From: Synechococcus sp. CB0101
GTDB taxonomy: Bacteria > Cyanobacteriota > Cyanobacteriia > PCC-6307 > Cyanobiaceae
NCBI RefSeq assembly: GCF_000179235.2
Contig: NZ_CP039373.1
Span: 2,140,518-2,204,517 of the forward strand
Direction: 5' to 3'
DNA: 64,000 bases
Shown: positions 33,195 to 44,969 of the stretch, piece by piece
How the letters are laid out: every line of letters begins with the position of its first letter
Position numbering within the stretch: the stretch's first letter is position 1
Notes under the pieces: model-generated
Databases searched by the model: none
Told to the model about the DNA's origin: nothing
Seen by the model: only the letters and a program-made list of their open reading frames with translations
Position numbers and translations under genes: made by a program

Positions 33195-34522
33195 GGCAGC
33201 GTTCCCTCCTGGCGTCGGCTGGGTTGATCCTGCTGCTGGTCGAGCCGGGGGGTGCGGTAGGTACCGGTGAGATCGCGCAGGATCGGCAGCATATAGCTGA
33301 TCGGTGTGCGCCACTCCACATAGGCGTGCGCCTTGAGGGTGAGGCCTTCGCGAATGGGAAACACGCTGCTGCCGTTGGAGAGGGTCCAGCGGTAGCCGTC
33401 GTCGCTGTTGGGCTTCGTGAGCAGCTTGATGCTGCTGCGGATCACCGGGCCACTGGCCACCAGCGACTGGGCCAGGGGTGGGTTGCCCATGGTGGTGTTG
33501 ATGTCTTCCGGGGTGGCTGGCAGCAGGCTCACCCGTTCCACAACACCCTGAATCCCGCCGAAGCGGCCGCGCTGCTGCCAGTCGGGCACCACCTCAATGC
33601 CCTGGCCGTGCTGCAGGCGTCGGGCATCGGCGGGGTGGAAGTAGGCGATGGCCTGGAGCGCTGGTGGTTGTGTGTTGGTGTCGGTGGCAGCGGGTGCGCC
33701 GAGGGTGCCCAGGCGCTGCCCCGGTTTCACCGTCTGGCCGCGGATCACCTGCAGATCGAGGATGCTGCCGTCGCGTTTAGCGGTGAGGTTGCCCTCGTAT
33801 TTGAGGCGGGCCTCGCTCACGCGCACTTCACGGCGGGTGTTGTCGATGCGGAAGCGCCGCTGCTGCTGCTCGGTGTCGATGTCGAGCTTCACCTTGGTGT
33901 AGGCGCTGATCACATCCTTTTCGCGGATGTTGAGCTCATCGAGCTCCACCTGCAGCTGGGTGTTGCGATCGGAGGTGGCCACCACCTCCTGGCCCAGGGG
34001 GGCCACCACTTCCGTTTTGGCGAGATGGGCGAAGTCGGCCACTTTCTGGGCATAGGTGCCCTGCAGGCTGCGCACCCGTTGCCGCTCCCGTTCCAGCTTC
34101 CGTAGGGCTGTATCGCGCACCTCGCGGGCTGCCGCCAGGCGGATCGCGTCGCGGCGGTTCAGGTCGCCGTTGATTTGCTCGAGTTCGCGCAGGTCGCGCT
34201 CCTGGCGTTCCAACTGTTTTTCCAGTGCCGGCTGATCGAGCACCATCAGCAGCTGCCCCTTGCGCACCCGATCGCCCACCTTCACGTTGAGCTCGCGGAT
34301 CTGACCTTCGGCGCGGCTGTCGAGCACGGTGGCGCCGCCAGGCACGATCACCACCCCTCGCCCGACCACCTCGGTGGGCACCGGCCAGAACAGAGCCCAG
34401 AGTGCGGTAAGGCCGCCGACGCTGATCAGGCTGAGCAGCACCTGACCATCGGGATCGGCGGCCTGCTGCTGCGCCCAGCCCCGCAGGCTCAGGAGGGATG
34501 GCTTGAGGTTCAACGCTGGCAT
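33191..34522 (-). CDS. HlyD-type membrane fusion protein resembling NHLM bacteriocin secretion protein
   Basis: 443 residues. One N-terminal transmembrane helix (LLSLISVGGLTALWALFWPV), a lipoyl/barrel-sandwich half (GATVLDSRAEGQIRELNVKVGDRVRKGQLL), a long coiled coil (~95-230) and the returning half (NLTAKRDGSILDLQVIRGQTVKPGQRLGTL). The C-terminal region (NPPLAQSLVASGPVIRSSIKLL, DDGYRWTLSNG, LTLKAHAYVEWRTPISYMLPILRDL) matches the layout of adaptors in NHLM/NHLP bacteriocin export systems. ATG 34522 chosen. The exporter ATPase is not in the window. A link to the double-glycine peptides at 6.3-6.9 kb is plausible but unproven. Confidence 0.78.
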   Translation of the reverse strand: MPALNLKPSLLSLRGWAQQQAADPDGQVLLSLISVGGLTALWALFWPVPTEVVGRGVVIVPGGATVLDSRAEGQIRELNVKVGDRVRKGQLLMVLDQPALEKQLERQERDLRELEQINGDLNRRDAIRLAAAREVRDTALRKLERERQRVRSLQGTYAQKVADFAHLAKTEVVAPLGQEVVATSDRNTQLQVELDELNIREKDVISAYTKVKLDIDTEQQQRRFRIDNTRREVRVSEARLKYEGNLTAKRDGSILDLQVIRGQTVKPGQRLGTLGAPAATDTNTQPPALQAIAYFHPADARRLQHGQGIEVVPDWQQRGRFGGIQGVVERVSLLPATPEDINTTMGNPPLAQSLVASGPVIRSSIKLLTKPNSDDGYRWTLSNGSSVFPIREGLTLKAHAYVEWRTPISYMLPILRDLTGTYRTPRLDQQQDQPSRRQEGTLP

Positions 34523-34600
34523 CGCACCCGCACCATCATTCCGGCCCACCCGCGATTGCGCACGACGGCGTTGACAATGGAAGGATCGTTGACGCCTGTC

Positions 34601-35008
34601 ATGTCCTCCACCCACCGACTCGGCCATGTCGCCCTGCGGGTGCAGGACATGGATCGCGCCAAGGCTTTTTATCTGGGGCTGGGCCTAAGGCTCACCTGGG
34701 ATGCCGACGACTGGTGCTACGTCCAGTGGCCCCACAGCGGTGAAGGGATCGCCCTGCTGAGCCCGGACTACCGCGCCGCCGGCCCCCACTTCGCTTTCCA
34801 CTTCCAGGAGCGGGGCGAGGTGGATCGGATCCGCGAGCAGCTGGTGCAGCAGGGGCACAGCTGCGGTCCGGTGCATGACCACCGCGATGGCACCGCCTCC
34901 TTCTACATGCAGGATCCGGAGGGGAACTGGCTGGAGATGCTTTACGAGCCGGCCGAAGGGCTTCCCTCCAACGTCGGTGCTGAACCGATCGCTGTAGGTC
35001 GCGCGTGA
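34601..35008 (+). CDS. VOC (glyoxalase/bleomycin resistance) superfamily protein
   Basis: 135 residues forming one VOC domain: RLGHVALRVQDMDRAKAFYLGLGLRL at the start and GTASFYMQDPEGNWLEMLYEP near the end. Metal-ligand positions are H at the first strand (GHVAL), H in the PHFAFHF strand and E in LEMLYE. It is a glyoxalase- or dioxygenase-like small-molecule enzyme; substrate unknown. Its stop overlaps the GTG start of mutS2 (GTGA). Confidence 0.8.
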   Translation: MSSTHRLGHVALRVQDMDRAKAFYLGLGLRLTWDADDWCYVQWPHSGEGIALLSPDYRAAGPHFAFHFQERGEVDRIREQLVQQGHSCGPVHDHRDGTASFYMQDPEGNWLEMLYEPAEGLPSNVGAEPIAVGRA

Positions 35009-37590
35009 CGGTTGGGGAGGCTGTGCGTGCGGACTCTTCCGGGGATTGGGGCGAGGCCGGGTTGGGGCGAACTGTGGCTGAGTGCCCTCCAACTCCGGAT
35101 ATCCATGGATATCCAGACCCGGACACCGCCCCGGACGAACACCCGCACCCTCCCCTCCCGCTGAGCCCGATCCAGATCGAGGCTCTCGAGCTGCTGGAGT
35201 GGCGCCGGCTCGGAGAGCACGTGGCGGGCTTTGCCGGCACCACGGCGGGCCGCAGCCTTTGCCGGGAGTTGCCGCTGGCACCCAGCCTGAAGGCCAGTCA
35301 GGAGCTACTGGCGCAGACCGCTGAACTGTTGGCCCTCGATGGCCTCACCGAAGGAGGCCTGAGCTTCCAGGGTGTGGCGGATCTTCGGCGCACCGTGCAG
35401 CTCTGTGCCAAGGGCGGTGTGGCCGGGGCTGATGAGCTGCTGGATGTGGCCACCACCCTGGCGACGGCCCGGCGCCTGCGCCGCCAGATCGATGATGCGG
35501 AGCTGCGCCCCGTCACCACAGCGATGGTGGAGGGATTGCGCACGCTGCCGGAGCTGGAGCAGCGCCTGCGCTTCTGCATCGAAGACGGCGGCCGTGTGGC
35601 GGATCGAGCTAGCTCGCCTCTGGCCCAGCTGCGCCGTCAGATCGCCTCCGCTCGCCAGGAGCGCCGTGATCGGCTCAATGATCTGCTGCGGCGCTACGCC
35701 GCCCTGTTGCAGGACAGCGTGATCGCCGAGCGCAACGGCCGGCCGGTGCTGGCGGTGAAGGCGGGGCTGGCCGGGCAGTTGCCCGGCCTGGTGCACGACA
35801 GCTCCGCCTCCGGCAGCACCGTGTTCATCGAGCCTCAGGCGGTGATTCCCCTGGGCAATCGGCTGCGGCAGCTCGAAGGAGAAGCGCGCGAAGCCGAGCG
35901 CGCCGTGCTTCAGGAGCTGAGTGCGCTGGTGGGCGACGAGCAAGCGGCGCTCGAGCATCTCCAGCAGGTGCTGCTCCAGTTGGATGCAGCCTTGGCCCGG
36001 GCCCGCTACGGCGCCTGGCTGGGGGCGGTGCGGCCGGAGCTGGTCGCCGATCCGCTGGCACCGTTGCGGCTGGAGGGGCTGCGCCACCCCCTGCTGCTTT
36101 GGCAGGAGCGCCGCGAGGGGACCCACCCTGTGGTGCCGGTGAGTGTGCGGGTGCACGAGGGCTTGCGGGTGGTGGCGATCACGGGCCCCAACACCGGCGG
36201 CAAAACGGTGACCCTGAAAAGTGTGGGCCTGGCGGCCCTGATGGCCCGTGCCGGTTTGTTCTTGCCTTGCAGCGGCACACCGCAGCTGCCCTGGTGCGCC
36301 CAGGTGCTGGCCGATATCGGTGATGAGCAGTCGCTGCAGCAGAACCTCTCCACCTTCAGCGGCCATGTGCGCCGCATCGCCCGGATCCTGGAGGCCTTGC
36401 CCCCGGCCGCTGCCGATCTCGGGGCCGCTCCCGGTGCCTCACTGGTGTTGCTCGATGAGGTGGGGGCCGGCACCGATCCCACCGAAGGCACAGCCCTCGC
36501 CATTGCCCTGTTGCGCCAGTTGGCGGAGCGGGCTCGGCTCACCATCGCCACCACCCACTTCGGTGAGCTCAAGGCCCTCAAATACAACGACGCCCGCTTC
36601 GAAAACGCCTCGGTGGCCTTCGATGTGGAGACCCTCTCGCCCACCTATCACCTGCAATGGGGCATCCCCGGGCGCAGCAACGCCCTGGCGATCGCCAGCC
36701 GCCTAGGGCTTGATGGCCAGGTGCTGGAGGAAGCCCAACAACTGTTGGCTCCCCGCGGTGAAGGGGAGGTGAATCAGGTGATTGCCGGCCTGGAGAACCA
36801 GCGGCAGAAGCAACAGGAAGCGGCCGAGGAGGCTGCGGCGCTGCTGGCTCGCACGGAGTTGCTGCACGAGGAACTGCTGCAGCGCTGGCAGCAGCAGAAG
36901 GAGCAGAGCGCCGAACTGCAGGAGCAGCGCCGCCAGCAGCTGGAGCGCTCGATCCGCGATGGCCAGAAAGAGGTGCGGCGCATCATCCGCCGCCTGCGCC
37001 AGGGCCACGATGTGGACACCACCAGCCTGGGCGAAACGGCTCGCCGCGCCGGCCAGAGGCTCAAATCCCTGGAGCAGCAGCACCGGCCCCAGCCGGAACG
37101 GCGTGACCACAAGGGCTGGCGCCCAGCGCTGGGCGATCGGGTGCGGGTGCTGTCGCTGGGCAAGGCGGGGGAAGTGCTGGCCCTCTCCGCTGATGGCCGC
37201 GAGCTCACCGTGCGCTGCGGCGTGATGCGCCTCAACCTGGAGCTCTCGGCGATCGAGGGCCTCAACGGCGAAAAGCCCGCTCCGCCGGAGGTCAGCAAGC
37301 CGCAGGTGCAGGTGCGCAGCCGCAAAGCCTTCGGTGGCCGCAGCCCGGATGTGCGCACCGAGCGCAACACCGTGGATGTGCGCGGCATGCGGGTGCATGA
37401 AGCCGAAGCGGCCGTGGAGGAGGTGCTGCGCAGCGCCAACGGCCCCACCTGGGTGATCCATGGCATCGGCACCGGCAAGCTCAAGCGCGGCCTGCGCGCC
37501 TGGCTTGATGGGCTGCCCTACGTGGAGCGCGTCAGCGATGCCGAGCAGGGAGATGGTGGCCAGGGCTGCAGTGTGATCTGGCTGAAATGA
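35005..37590 (+). CDS. mutS2: endonuclease MutS2
   Basis: 861 residues. MutS core and ATPase: Walker A GPNTGGKTVTLKSVGLAALM near 394, VLLDEVGAGTDPTEGTALA (Walker B) near 484 and ATTHFGELK. A long coiled-coil linker (~600-680) leads to the C-terminal Smr nuclease domain (VDVRGMRVHEAEAAVEEVLR, WVIHGIGTGKLKRGLRAWL). It acts on branched DNA or collided ribosomes rather than mismatches. The first ~50 residues (DIHGYPDPDTAPDEHPHPP) are unusual and low complexity, so the true start may lie downstream at about residue 53. Confidence 0.94.
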   Translation: MTVGEAVRADSSGDWGEAGLGRTVAECPPTPDIHGYPDPDTAPDEHPHPPLPLSPIQIEALELLEWRRLGEHVAGFAGTTAGRSLCRELPLAPSLKASQELLAQTAELLALDGLTEGGLSFQGVADLRRTVQLCAKGGVAGADELLDVATTLATARRLRRQIDDAELRPVTTAMVEGLRTLPELEQRLRFCIEDGGRVADRASSPLAQLRRQIASARQERRDRLNDLLRRYAALLQDSVIAERNGRPVLAVKAGLAGQLPGLVHDSSASGSTVFIEPQAVIPLGNRLRQLEGEAREAERAVLQELSALVGDEQAALEHLQQVLLQLDAALARARYGAWLGAVRPELVADPLAPLRLEGLRHPLLLWQERREGTHPVVPVSVRVHEGLRVVAITGPNTGGKTVTLKSVGLAALMARAGLFLPCSGTPQLPWCAQVLADIGDEQSLQQNLSTFSGHVRRIARILEALPPAAADLGAAPGASLVLLDEVGAGTDPTEGTALAIALLRQLAERARLTIATTHFGELKALKYNDARFENASVAFDVETLSPTYHLQWGIPGRSNALAIASRLGLDGQVLEEAQQLLAPRGEGEVNQVIAGLENQRQKQQEAAEEAAALLARTELLHEELLQRWQQQKEQSAELQEQRRQQLERSIRDGQKEVRRIIRRLRQGHDVDTTSLGETARRAGQRLKSLEQQHRPQPERRDHKGWRPALGDRVRVLSLGKAGEVLALSADGRELTVRCGVMRLNLELSAIEGLNGEKPAPPEVSKPQVQVRSRKAFGGRSPDVRTERNTVDVRGMRVHEAEAAVEEVLRSANGPTWVIHGIGTGKLKRGLRAWLDGLPYVERVSDAEQGDGGQGCSVIWLK

Positions 37591-37617
37591 GCCGCTGCTG
37601 ATCGCGCCTGGCTGCCC

Positions 37618-38862
37618 TCAGCCCAGCTGCGGCAGCACCGGCTCGCGTCCGGGTGTGGCGGCAGGCTCCGGGCGGGGGATCGCTTCGCCGGTTGGATCGA
37701 ACAGGCGCCAGCCGTGGGGATCCACCTCGAGGTGCACGCTCTGGCCGGGCACCAGCTGTTGATCGGGTTCGGCCCGCAGCTGCACCAGGTGATCACCCTC
37801 CAGCAGGCGGGCGGTGACCAGTTGCTCATTGCCGAGCCCTTCCACGTGAGCGATCTCGGCGGCCAGGTTGCGATTGGTGGAGGGCGCCAGCTTGAGGTGC
37901 TCGGCTCGAAGACCGCCGCTCAGCTCTTCGGCTCCGCCGTTGTGTTGCCACTGCAGCAAGGCTTCGGCCATCGGGCCCTCCGGTGTGAAGCGGCGGCTGC
38001 CCAGTTGCAGCTGACCGGATCCCACGCTGCGCACGGGAAGCAGGTTCATCGGCGGGCTGCCAATGAACTGGGCCACAAACAGGTTGCTGGGCCACTGGTA
38101 GAGCTCTGCCGGGGTGCCGAGCTGCTGCAGATAGCCGCGGTTGAGCACGGCGATGCGGTGGCCCATCGTCATCGCTTCCACCTGGTCGTGGGTCACGTAG
38201 ACGGTGGTGGTGCCCAGGCGCCGCTGTAGCTCCACGATCTGGGCGCGGGTTCCCGTGCGCAGCTTGGCGTCGAGGTTGCTGAGCGGTTCATCCATCAGGA
38301 ACACCGCCGGCTGGCGGGCGATGGCGCGCCCCAGAGCGACCCGTTGCTTCTGACCGCCGGAGAGCTCCTTGGGCAGGCGATCCAGCAGATGGTCGAGCTC
38401 GAGGGTGGCGGCCACCTCCTGGATCCGCGCTTCGATGCGGGCTTCGCGGCCGGAGGCGATCCGCAGGGGTTGGGGCAGGCTGCGGCTGGCGCGGTGCAGG
38501 CCGTCCTGCAGCTGTTGGATGGGGGTGCGCTGGCGTTGCCGGCGCAGGCCGAAACCGATGTTGTTGGCCACGTTGAGGTGGGGATACAGCGCGTAGCTCT
38601 GGAACACCATCGCCACATCCCGCTGGGCTGGGCGCAGGTGCGTGACGCAGCGATCTCCCACAAAAATCTCGCCACCGCTGGGAGCCTCCAGGCCCGCCAG
38701 CAGCCGCAGCAGCGTGCTCTTGCCGCAGCCGGAGGGGCCCACTAGCACCAGGAATTCGCCGTCGGCGATCTGCAGATCCACCTGGCGCAGCACCTGCACG
38801 GGCGCACTGCCCCGCCGCGGTGGGTAGGTCTTGCTGACCTGCTGGAAGCGAACCTCTGCCAA
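37618..38862 (-). CDS. carbohydrate-type ABC transporter ATP-binding protein (MalK/UgpC family)
   Basis: 414-residue ATPase: Walker [20 protein letters not shown]-loop [12 protein letters not shown], signature [19 protein letters not shown], Walker [13 protein letters not shown] and H-loop [11 protein letters not shown]-terminal OB/TOBE regulatory domain follows ([25 protein letters not shown]). It shares the layout of ATPases for sugars or compatible solutes (GgtA-like). An insertion of ~45 residues after the Q-loop ([13 protein letters not shown]...) is unusual for MalK and recalls cyanobacterial forms. TTG 38862 is the likely start; longer frames run over the divergent obg gene. Confidence 0.87.
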   Translation of the reverse strand: MAEVRFQQVSKTYPPRRGSAPVQVLRQVDLQIADGEFLVLVGPSGCGKSTLLRLLAGLEAPSGGEIFVGDRCVTHLRPAQRDVAMVFQSYALYPHLNVANNIGFGLRRQRQRTPIQQLQDGLHRASRSLPQPLRIASGREARIEARIQEVAATLELDHLLDRLPKELSGGQKQRVALGRAIARQPAVFLMDEPLSNLDAKLRTGTRAQIVELQRRLGTTTVYVTHDQVEAMTMGHRIAVLNRGYLQQLGTPAELYQWPSNLFVAQFIGSPPMNLLPVRSVGSGQLQLGSRRFTPEGPMAEALLQWQHNGGAEELSGGLRAEHLKLAPSTNRNLAAEIAHVEGLGNEQLVTARLLEGDHLVQLRAEPDQQLVPGQSVHLEVDPHGWRLFDPTGEAIPRPEPAATPGREPVLPQLG

Positions 38863-38901
38863 GACCAGGCCACACGGCGGCCCGATCCTAGGGTTGGTCA
38901 A

Positions 38902-39891
38902 ATGCAGTTCATTGATCAGGCCCGCATTGCGGTGCGGGCTGGCCGCGGCGGCGACGGCATCGTGGCCTTCCGCCGGGAGAAATATGTGCCGGCAGGCGGC
39001 CCCTCCGGCGGAGACGGTGGCCGTGGCGGCGATGTGTGGTTGGAAGCTGATCCCAACCTTCAGACCCTGCTCGACTTCAAATACAAACGGCTGTTTGAAG
39101 CGGTGGATGGCCGCCGCGGCGGGCCCAACAAAAGCACCGGTGCCAGCGGTGACGGCCTCACGATCAAGGTGCCCTGCGGCACGGAGGTGCGCGATCTGCG
39201 CACCGGCATCCTGTTGGGCGACCTCACCGACAAAGGCGAGAAGCTGTTGGTGGCGGTTGGTGGCCGCGGCGGCCTGGGCAACGCCCACTACTTGAGCAAC
39301 CGCAACCGGGCGCCCGAGAAGTGCACCGAGGGCCGCGATGGCGAGGAATGGAACCTGCAGCTGGAGCTGAAGCTGCTGGCGGAGGTGGGCATCATCGGCC
39401 TGCCCAATGCCGGCAAGAGCACGTTGATCTCCGTGCTGTCAGCAGCGCGGCCCAAGATCGCCGACTATCCCTTCACCACCCTGGTGCCCAATCTCGGCGT
39501 GGTGCGCCGTCCCACCGGCGATGGCACCGTGTTTGCCGACATCCCCGGCCTGATTGCTGGTGCCGCCCAGGGGGCGGGCCTGGGCCACGATTTCCTGCGC
39601 CACATCCAGCGCACTCGGCTGCTGATCCACCTGGTGGATGCCAGCTCCGACGATGTGGTGCGCGACCTGCAGGTGGTGGAGCAGGAGCTTCAGGCCTATG
39701 GCAACGGGCTCGAGGAGCGACCCTGTCTGGTGGCGCTCAACAAGACCGAACTGTTGTTGGATGATGAGCTGAAGGAGCGGGTCGAGCTGGCGAGCGCCCA
39801 TTGCGGCAAGCCTGTGCTGGCGATTTCTGCTGCGACTTCAGCCAATCTGGACAAGCTGCTGGCGGCCACCTGGAAGGAGCTCGGGATATGA
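38902..39891 (+). CDS. obg: GTPase Obg/CgtA
   Basis: 329 residues. Gly-rich Obg fold (residues 1-155: [37 protein letters not shown]) followed by the G domain with [46 protein letters not shown] and ALNKTEL. It lacks the C-terminal OCT extension, as in many cyanobacteria. Acts in 50S assembly and the stress response. The start is 40 bp from the divergent ABC ATPase start. Confidence 0.97.
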   Translation: MQFIDQARIAVRAGRGGDGIVAFRREKYVPAGGPSGGDGGRGGDVWLEADPNLQTLLDFKYKRLFEAVDGRRGGPNKSTGASGDGLTIKVPCGTEVRDLRTGILLGDLTDKGEKLLVAVGGRGGLGNAHYLSNRNRAPEKCTEGRDGEEWNLQLELKLLAEVGIIGLPNAGKSTLISVLSAARPKIADYPFTTLVPNLGVVRRPTGDGTVFADIPGLIAGAAQGAGLGHDFLRHIQRTRLLIHLVDASSDDVVRDLQVVEQELQAYGNGLEERPCLVALNKTELLLDDELKERVELASAHCGKPVLAISAATSANLDKLLAATWKELGI

Positions 39892-39926
39892 AGCTCGCTT
39901 CCGGGTGACGCCGCGGGGGTAACGAC

Positions 39927-40145
39927 TCAGTCGTCGTAGACGAGGCACTCAGGTGCGTCGGGGTTGAGGTCGCAGAACACCTCAAGCGGGGTGGGGTCGT
40001 GCTTGTCGTCGGGGTGGTGAGCCTTGTACTCCTCGAGGTCCTTCACTTCCTCTTCGAGGTGACGGACCTTGCCCTGATCACCGGCCGCGCGTGCCGCTTC
40101 GATCTCGGATTTGTCCTTCGCGATGTGCTCGTCGATGGTGCTCAT
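39927..40145 (-). CDS. cp12: CP12 domain protein
   Basis: 72 residues from ATG 40145. A charged helical middle (EIEAARAAGDQGKVRHLEEEVKDLEEYKAHHPDD) leads to the canonical CP12 end PLEVFCDLNPDAPECLVYDD, with the C58/C67 disulfide pair. CP12 is an intrinsically disordered redox linker that joins GAPDH and phosphoribulokinase and turns the Calvin cycle off in the dark. No N-terminal Cys pair is present, a variant known in some cyanobacteria, so it would rely on the C-terminal (GAPDH-binding) loop. Confidence 0.92.
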   Translation of the reverse strand: MSTIDEHIAKDKSEIEAARAAGDQGKVRHLEEEVKDLEEYKAHHPDDKHDPTPLEVFCDLNPDAPECLVYDD

Positions 40146-40310
40146 GGAGGAGGCCGGAAGTGCTCGGCCGCTCGACATCGTGCACACCATACGGGCTATC
40201 ACCCCAAGCAGGAGTTGTTTGTGGTGGGCTTCTGATTTCGGCCCGCTGCGCGGGCCTGCGGCGCGCTCGCTTCAGCGTTGCTATGGAGAGAGCACCAGGC
40301 TCCTGGGGCC

Positions 40311-40785
40311 ATGACACGCATCCGCCAACGCCGCGATCGCCATTTCATCGACGACCGCGATCGCCTGTATTGGATCAATGGTCCGGAGCATCACTGTTAC
40401 CTCTCCGAGCAGCGTCAATGGCGCATTGGCCTCAGCTTTGAGGATGTGCTCGAGTGGAAGCAATGTGCCCCCAGTGGCTTGGTGAGCCAGCGCTTCAGTT
40501 CCCTCCAGGCGGCCTGCGAGGCGTTCGAGCACAACCAGGTGCAGTGGTCGCTGGATCTCTACCTGCGGCGAATGGGCGATGAAATGGCGCTGCAGCGCGG
40601 CGTGGACGACTACAAACCCACGGCCCTCAAGGAGGAGGAGGCCCGTACCGGTCGCATTCGCCGCCAGCCCTGGCTGGGTTCAAGCCCCACGCCAGCGCCG
40701 CGCTGTGAACTCACGGCCAGGCCGGCGTCCTGCCGGCCCTCTGCGACGGATCTGCCCCATCAGCTGCGCCGGCGGCGCAGCAGCG

Positions 40786-40805
<20 letters not shown>
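40311..40805 (+). CDS. hypothetical protein
   Basis: 164 residues from ATG 40311. The first ~125 residues look like a genuine soluble protein (FIDDRDRLYWINGPEHHCYLSEQRQWRIGLSFEDVLEWKQ; ALQRGVDDYKPTALKEEEA). The final ~40 are Pro/Arg/Ser-rich and run 20 bp over the convergent ABC-F gene. No family recognised. Confidence 0.55.
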
Positions 40806-42740
<1,935 letters not shown>

Positions 42741-42744
<4 letters not shown>

Positions 42745-42797
42745 GATCCGGTTTGCTGCCGCTGAGCTTCCAGATAAGCAAACACACTCTTATCGCC
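42741..42797 (-). pseudogene. displaced original 3' end of the DUF2301 gene
   Basis: Minus-strand codons read GDKSVFAYLEAQRQQTGS and stop at 42741-42743. The DUF2301 gene at 49093-49734 ends GDKSVFAYLEEQRRGSGKDSELT. The codons differ mostly at third positions outside the shared 17 bp. This is the part cut off when the element integrated. Confidence 0.85.
42781..42797. repeat. attL of the 6.4-kb integrative element
   Basis: AACACACTCTTATCGCC, identical to 49148-49164 and in the same orientation. It lies in codons for GDKSVF of the DUF2301 gene. Confidence 0.85.
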
Positions 42798-43252
42798 GCT
42801 TCCGCTGAGGTCGCTTCTGCCAGAACAGGAGTCAGGCAGTGGTCTTTGGGATTATCCAGAATTCAAGTCAACCGATGCTTTAAAGGGGTTGACAAATTAA
42901 TAACTGTAACCCTCAAAACCAGCTTAGAGACTGGGTTCTGAGAGAATGGACTGCAATCACGAACCTATCAATCGTATTGAGAAAACCGCCGTCGCTACGC
43001 AATAATAATGGAGTAATCCAGGTACGAGTGCGGATCGACGGAGTAGATCGCTTCATTAATCGCTTGGGTCGATATAGCGATCCTGTTGCAATTGCAAGAG
43101 CGCGAACGCTTAGTGCTCAAATATGGGAAGATTATTGTTTGGGAAAACTGGATTATACCCTTGATTCTTATCGCCCTGTACCTCAGGATTCTGCCGATCA
43201 ATCGCTAGTTGCAGGACTGACCGAACTCCTGCGTGTCAATGGTCAAGGGAGG

Positions 43253-44969
43253 CGCATTGCATCAAGTACTTGTTACCGTCTTTAGTTGACGCTTGGTAAC
43301 ACTCCCTCTTCTGTCCAGGGTTTGGGTTCTGGTCTGTCTGCTGCACGCTCCAGGGCCTGCTGCACCCTGGCCACGCGCCAATCCCTGATTCGCCGCTGCA
43401 GCGTGCGTTTGTGTTGGGGGCCATAGCGCTCAGGGGCCAAGGCGATCAGCCTCTCCAGTAGCTCCTGGCTGCCCACATCCGGCTCTGCCTCCAACCACTG
43501 GGGGATGAGGGCTGCATGAACCTCAAAGGGATCCACACGGCTGCGGCGGCCTTGCCGCGGTTTGGGCTTTTTCTGCATTGGTCTGCTCTGGCGCCACAGC
43601 GCCTGTAAGCCCTGCAGAAAGCGCTCCAGCTCTCGTTTTTCTTCTTCTGGGGATTTCCAGGCAAGCGGATCACCCGCCATGGCGTTGGCGTGCTGGCCGC
43701 TGATCAACAGCGCTAACCGGCTCTGGCAGCTGCGCATCGTGGCTAGTAGCGCCACAGGGTCACACCGTTGTCTCAACTCCCTGAGGTCAGCGGCTTCCTG
43801 CTCGCCCAGCACACCGGTACGCAGTAGCTGCTGCAGCGGTGTCCGCGGCGGGTGGTGCAGCCGCTTGATCCGGCCTCCCTCCCGCACGCTGCTCTTGAGC
43901 TTGAACGACGGCTGAAACAGGTTCGTGAACAGCCGCAGTGCCGCGTACAGCTCAGCTAGCACCTGAGCGGCCTCCAGGCCCACCAAGCGCTCGTAGCCCA
44001 CCACACGGCGGATCAGCACCCCGTTCTTCTGCTCCACCCAGGCCTGATCGTTGCTCTGGTAGGCGCGTGAGCGGGTGAGCTCGATCCCTTGCTCCGGTGC
44101 ATCACACCACTGCTCCATCAGCGCATTCATGAACGCTGGATCGTTGTCGGCATCGATTCCACGCAACGGGAAGGGAAGTTGCTGCCGCAGTCGCTGGATA
44201 GCGGCCAACACCGAGGCCCCATCGCGCGTGATCACCGGCAGGCTCTCGCTCCAGCCCGTGGCGATATCGGTGGCTACCAGAGTCCAAATGAAGCGACCTT
44301 CCAGGCGCCCCCCGCAGTGGGCCACCAGATCGATCTCCAGCCAGCCGGGCTGCTTGTGGTCATCCCATCCCTTGAACGTGCGCACCTGCACGCGGCGGCG
44401 AACACCGCTGTGGGCCCGGGGAGGGCGTCTCCATCCATTGCCTCCACTGCTCTGGCGCACTGGGGCCAGCAGACGGTCAATCGTGGCGCTGCTCATCATC
44501 AACACCCGTGCCCTCACCGACTGCTCCAGCTGCAGGTGACCGTGGTGCTCGAGTGATTCCACCAGCTGCGGAAGCAGCGCATGCAGGCGCTTGCCGCACA
44601 GCCGATCGCTGGCTTCCCACAGCGGTACCAGCGCCTCAACAACCTCCGGGCCGTACCGGCGGCGGTGTTGGCCGCGCCGGCTGCTCTGCTGCTGATCGGT
44701 TCGCTGGTTCAACCGGCGCAGCAGCGATTTGCGGTGATAGCCGCTCAGCGCCTCCAACTCATCCAACAGGCGCTGCTTCCAAGCGCGGCTCAGGCTCCGG
44801 TAACGCTCTGAGGCCGCACTGATCGCCAATGCAATCCGCTCACGTTCCCGCAAAGTCCCGGGCCGGCTTGGCTGATCGCCTTGCGTGTCAACCCGTGGAG
44901 GGTCCATGGGCAGTTGCTACGCGTGATGCAACAACCTTAATGGAGTAGCAGCTTTAAAGATGCAATGCG
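43253..44969 (-). mobile_element. 1,717-bp insertion sequence (DDE integrase-core type)
   Basis: Ends are 11-bp perfect inverted repeats (CGCATTGCATC at 43253-43263; its complement at 44959-44969), flanked by a 4-bp direct repeat GAGG (43249-43252 and 44970-44973). It contains a single transposase gene. Borders are confirmed by in-frame repair of the interrupted integrase. Confidence 0.88.
43282..44907 (-). CDS. DDE transposase with integrase core (rve-type, ISNCY-like)
   Basis: 541 residues. N-terminal HTH region (ERERIALAISAASERYRSLSR, LDELEALSGYHRKSLLRRL) then an RNase-H-fold core with likely catalytic Asp/Asp/Glu in GWLEIDLVAHCGG, LRGIDADNDPAFMN and NDQAWVEQKNGVLIRR. The C-terminal region is basic (KKPKPRQGRRSR). 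This resembles transposases of the integrase-core group often placed in ISNCY/IS481-like families; I cannot name the family firmly. It appears intact. Confidence 0.85.
   Translation of the reverse strand: MDPPRVDTQGDQPSRPGTLRERERIALAISAASERYRSLSRAWKQRLLDELEALSGYHRKSLLRRLNQRTDQQQSSRRGQHRRRYGPEVVEALVPLWEASDRLCGKRLHALLPQLVESLEHHGHLQLEQSVRARVLMMSSATIDRLLAPVRQSSGGNGWRRPPRAHSGVRRRVQVRTFKGWDDHKQPGWLEIDLVAHCGGRLEGRFIWTLVATDIATGWSESLPVITRDGASVLAAIQRLRQQLPFPLRGIDADNDPAFMNALMEQWCDAPEQGIELTRSRAYQSNDQAWVEQKNGVLIRRVVGYERLVGLEAAQVLAELYAALRLFTNLFQPSFKLKSSVREGGRIKRLHHPPRTPLQQLLRTGVLGEQEAADLRELRQRCDPVALLATMRSCQSRLALLISGQHANAMAGDPLAWKSPEEEKRELERFLQGLQALWRQSRPMQKKPKPRQGRRSRVDPFEVHAALIPQWLEAEPDVGSQELLERLIALAPERYGPQHKRTLQRRIRDWRVARVQQALERAADRPEPKPWTEEGVLPSVN

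Noticed and set aside
40240..40256. GGCCCGC-TGC-GCGGGCC hairpin between CP12 and the next gene
   Set aside because: A perfect 7-bp stem, but without a T-run on either side. Not called as a terminator.
42889..42917. TTGACA box upstream of the broken integrase
   Set aside because: No acceptable -10 hexamer at 16-18 bp spacing, so not called as a promoter.
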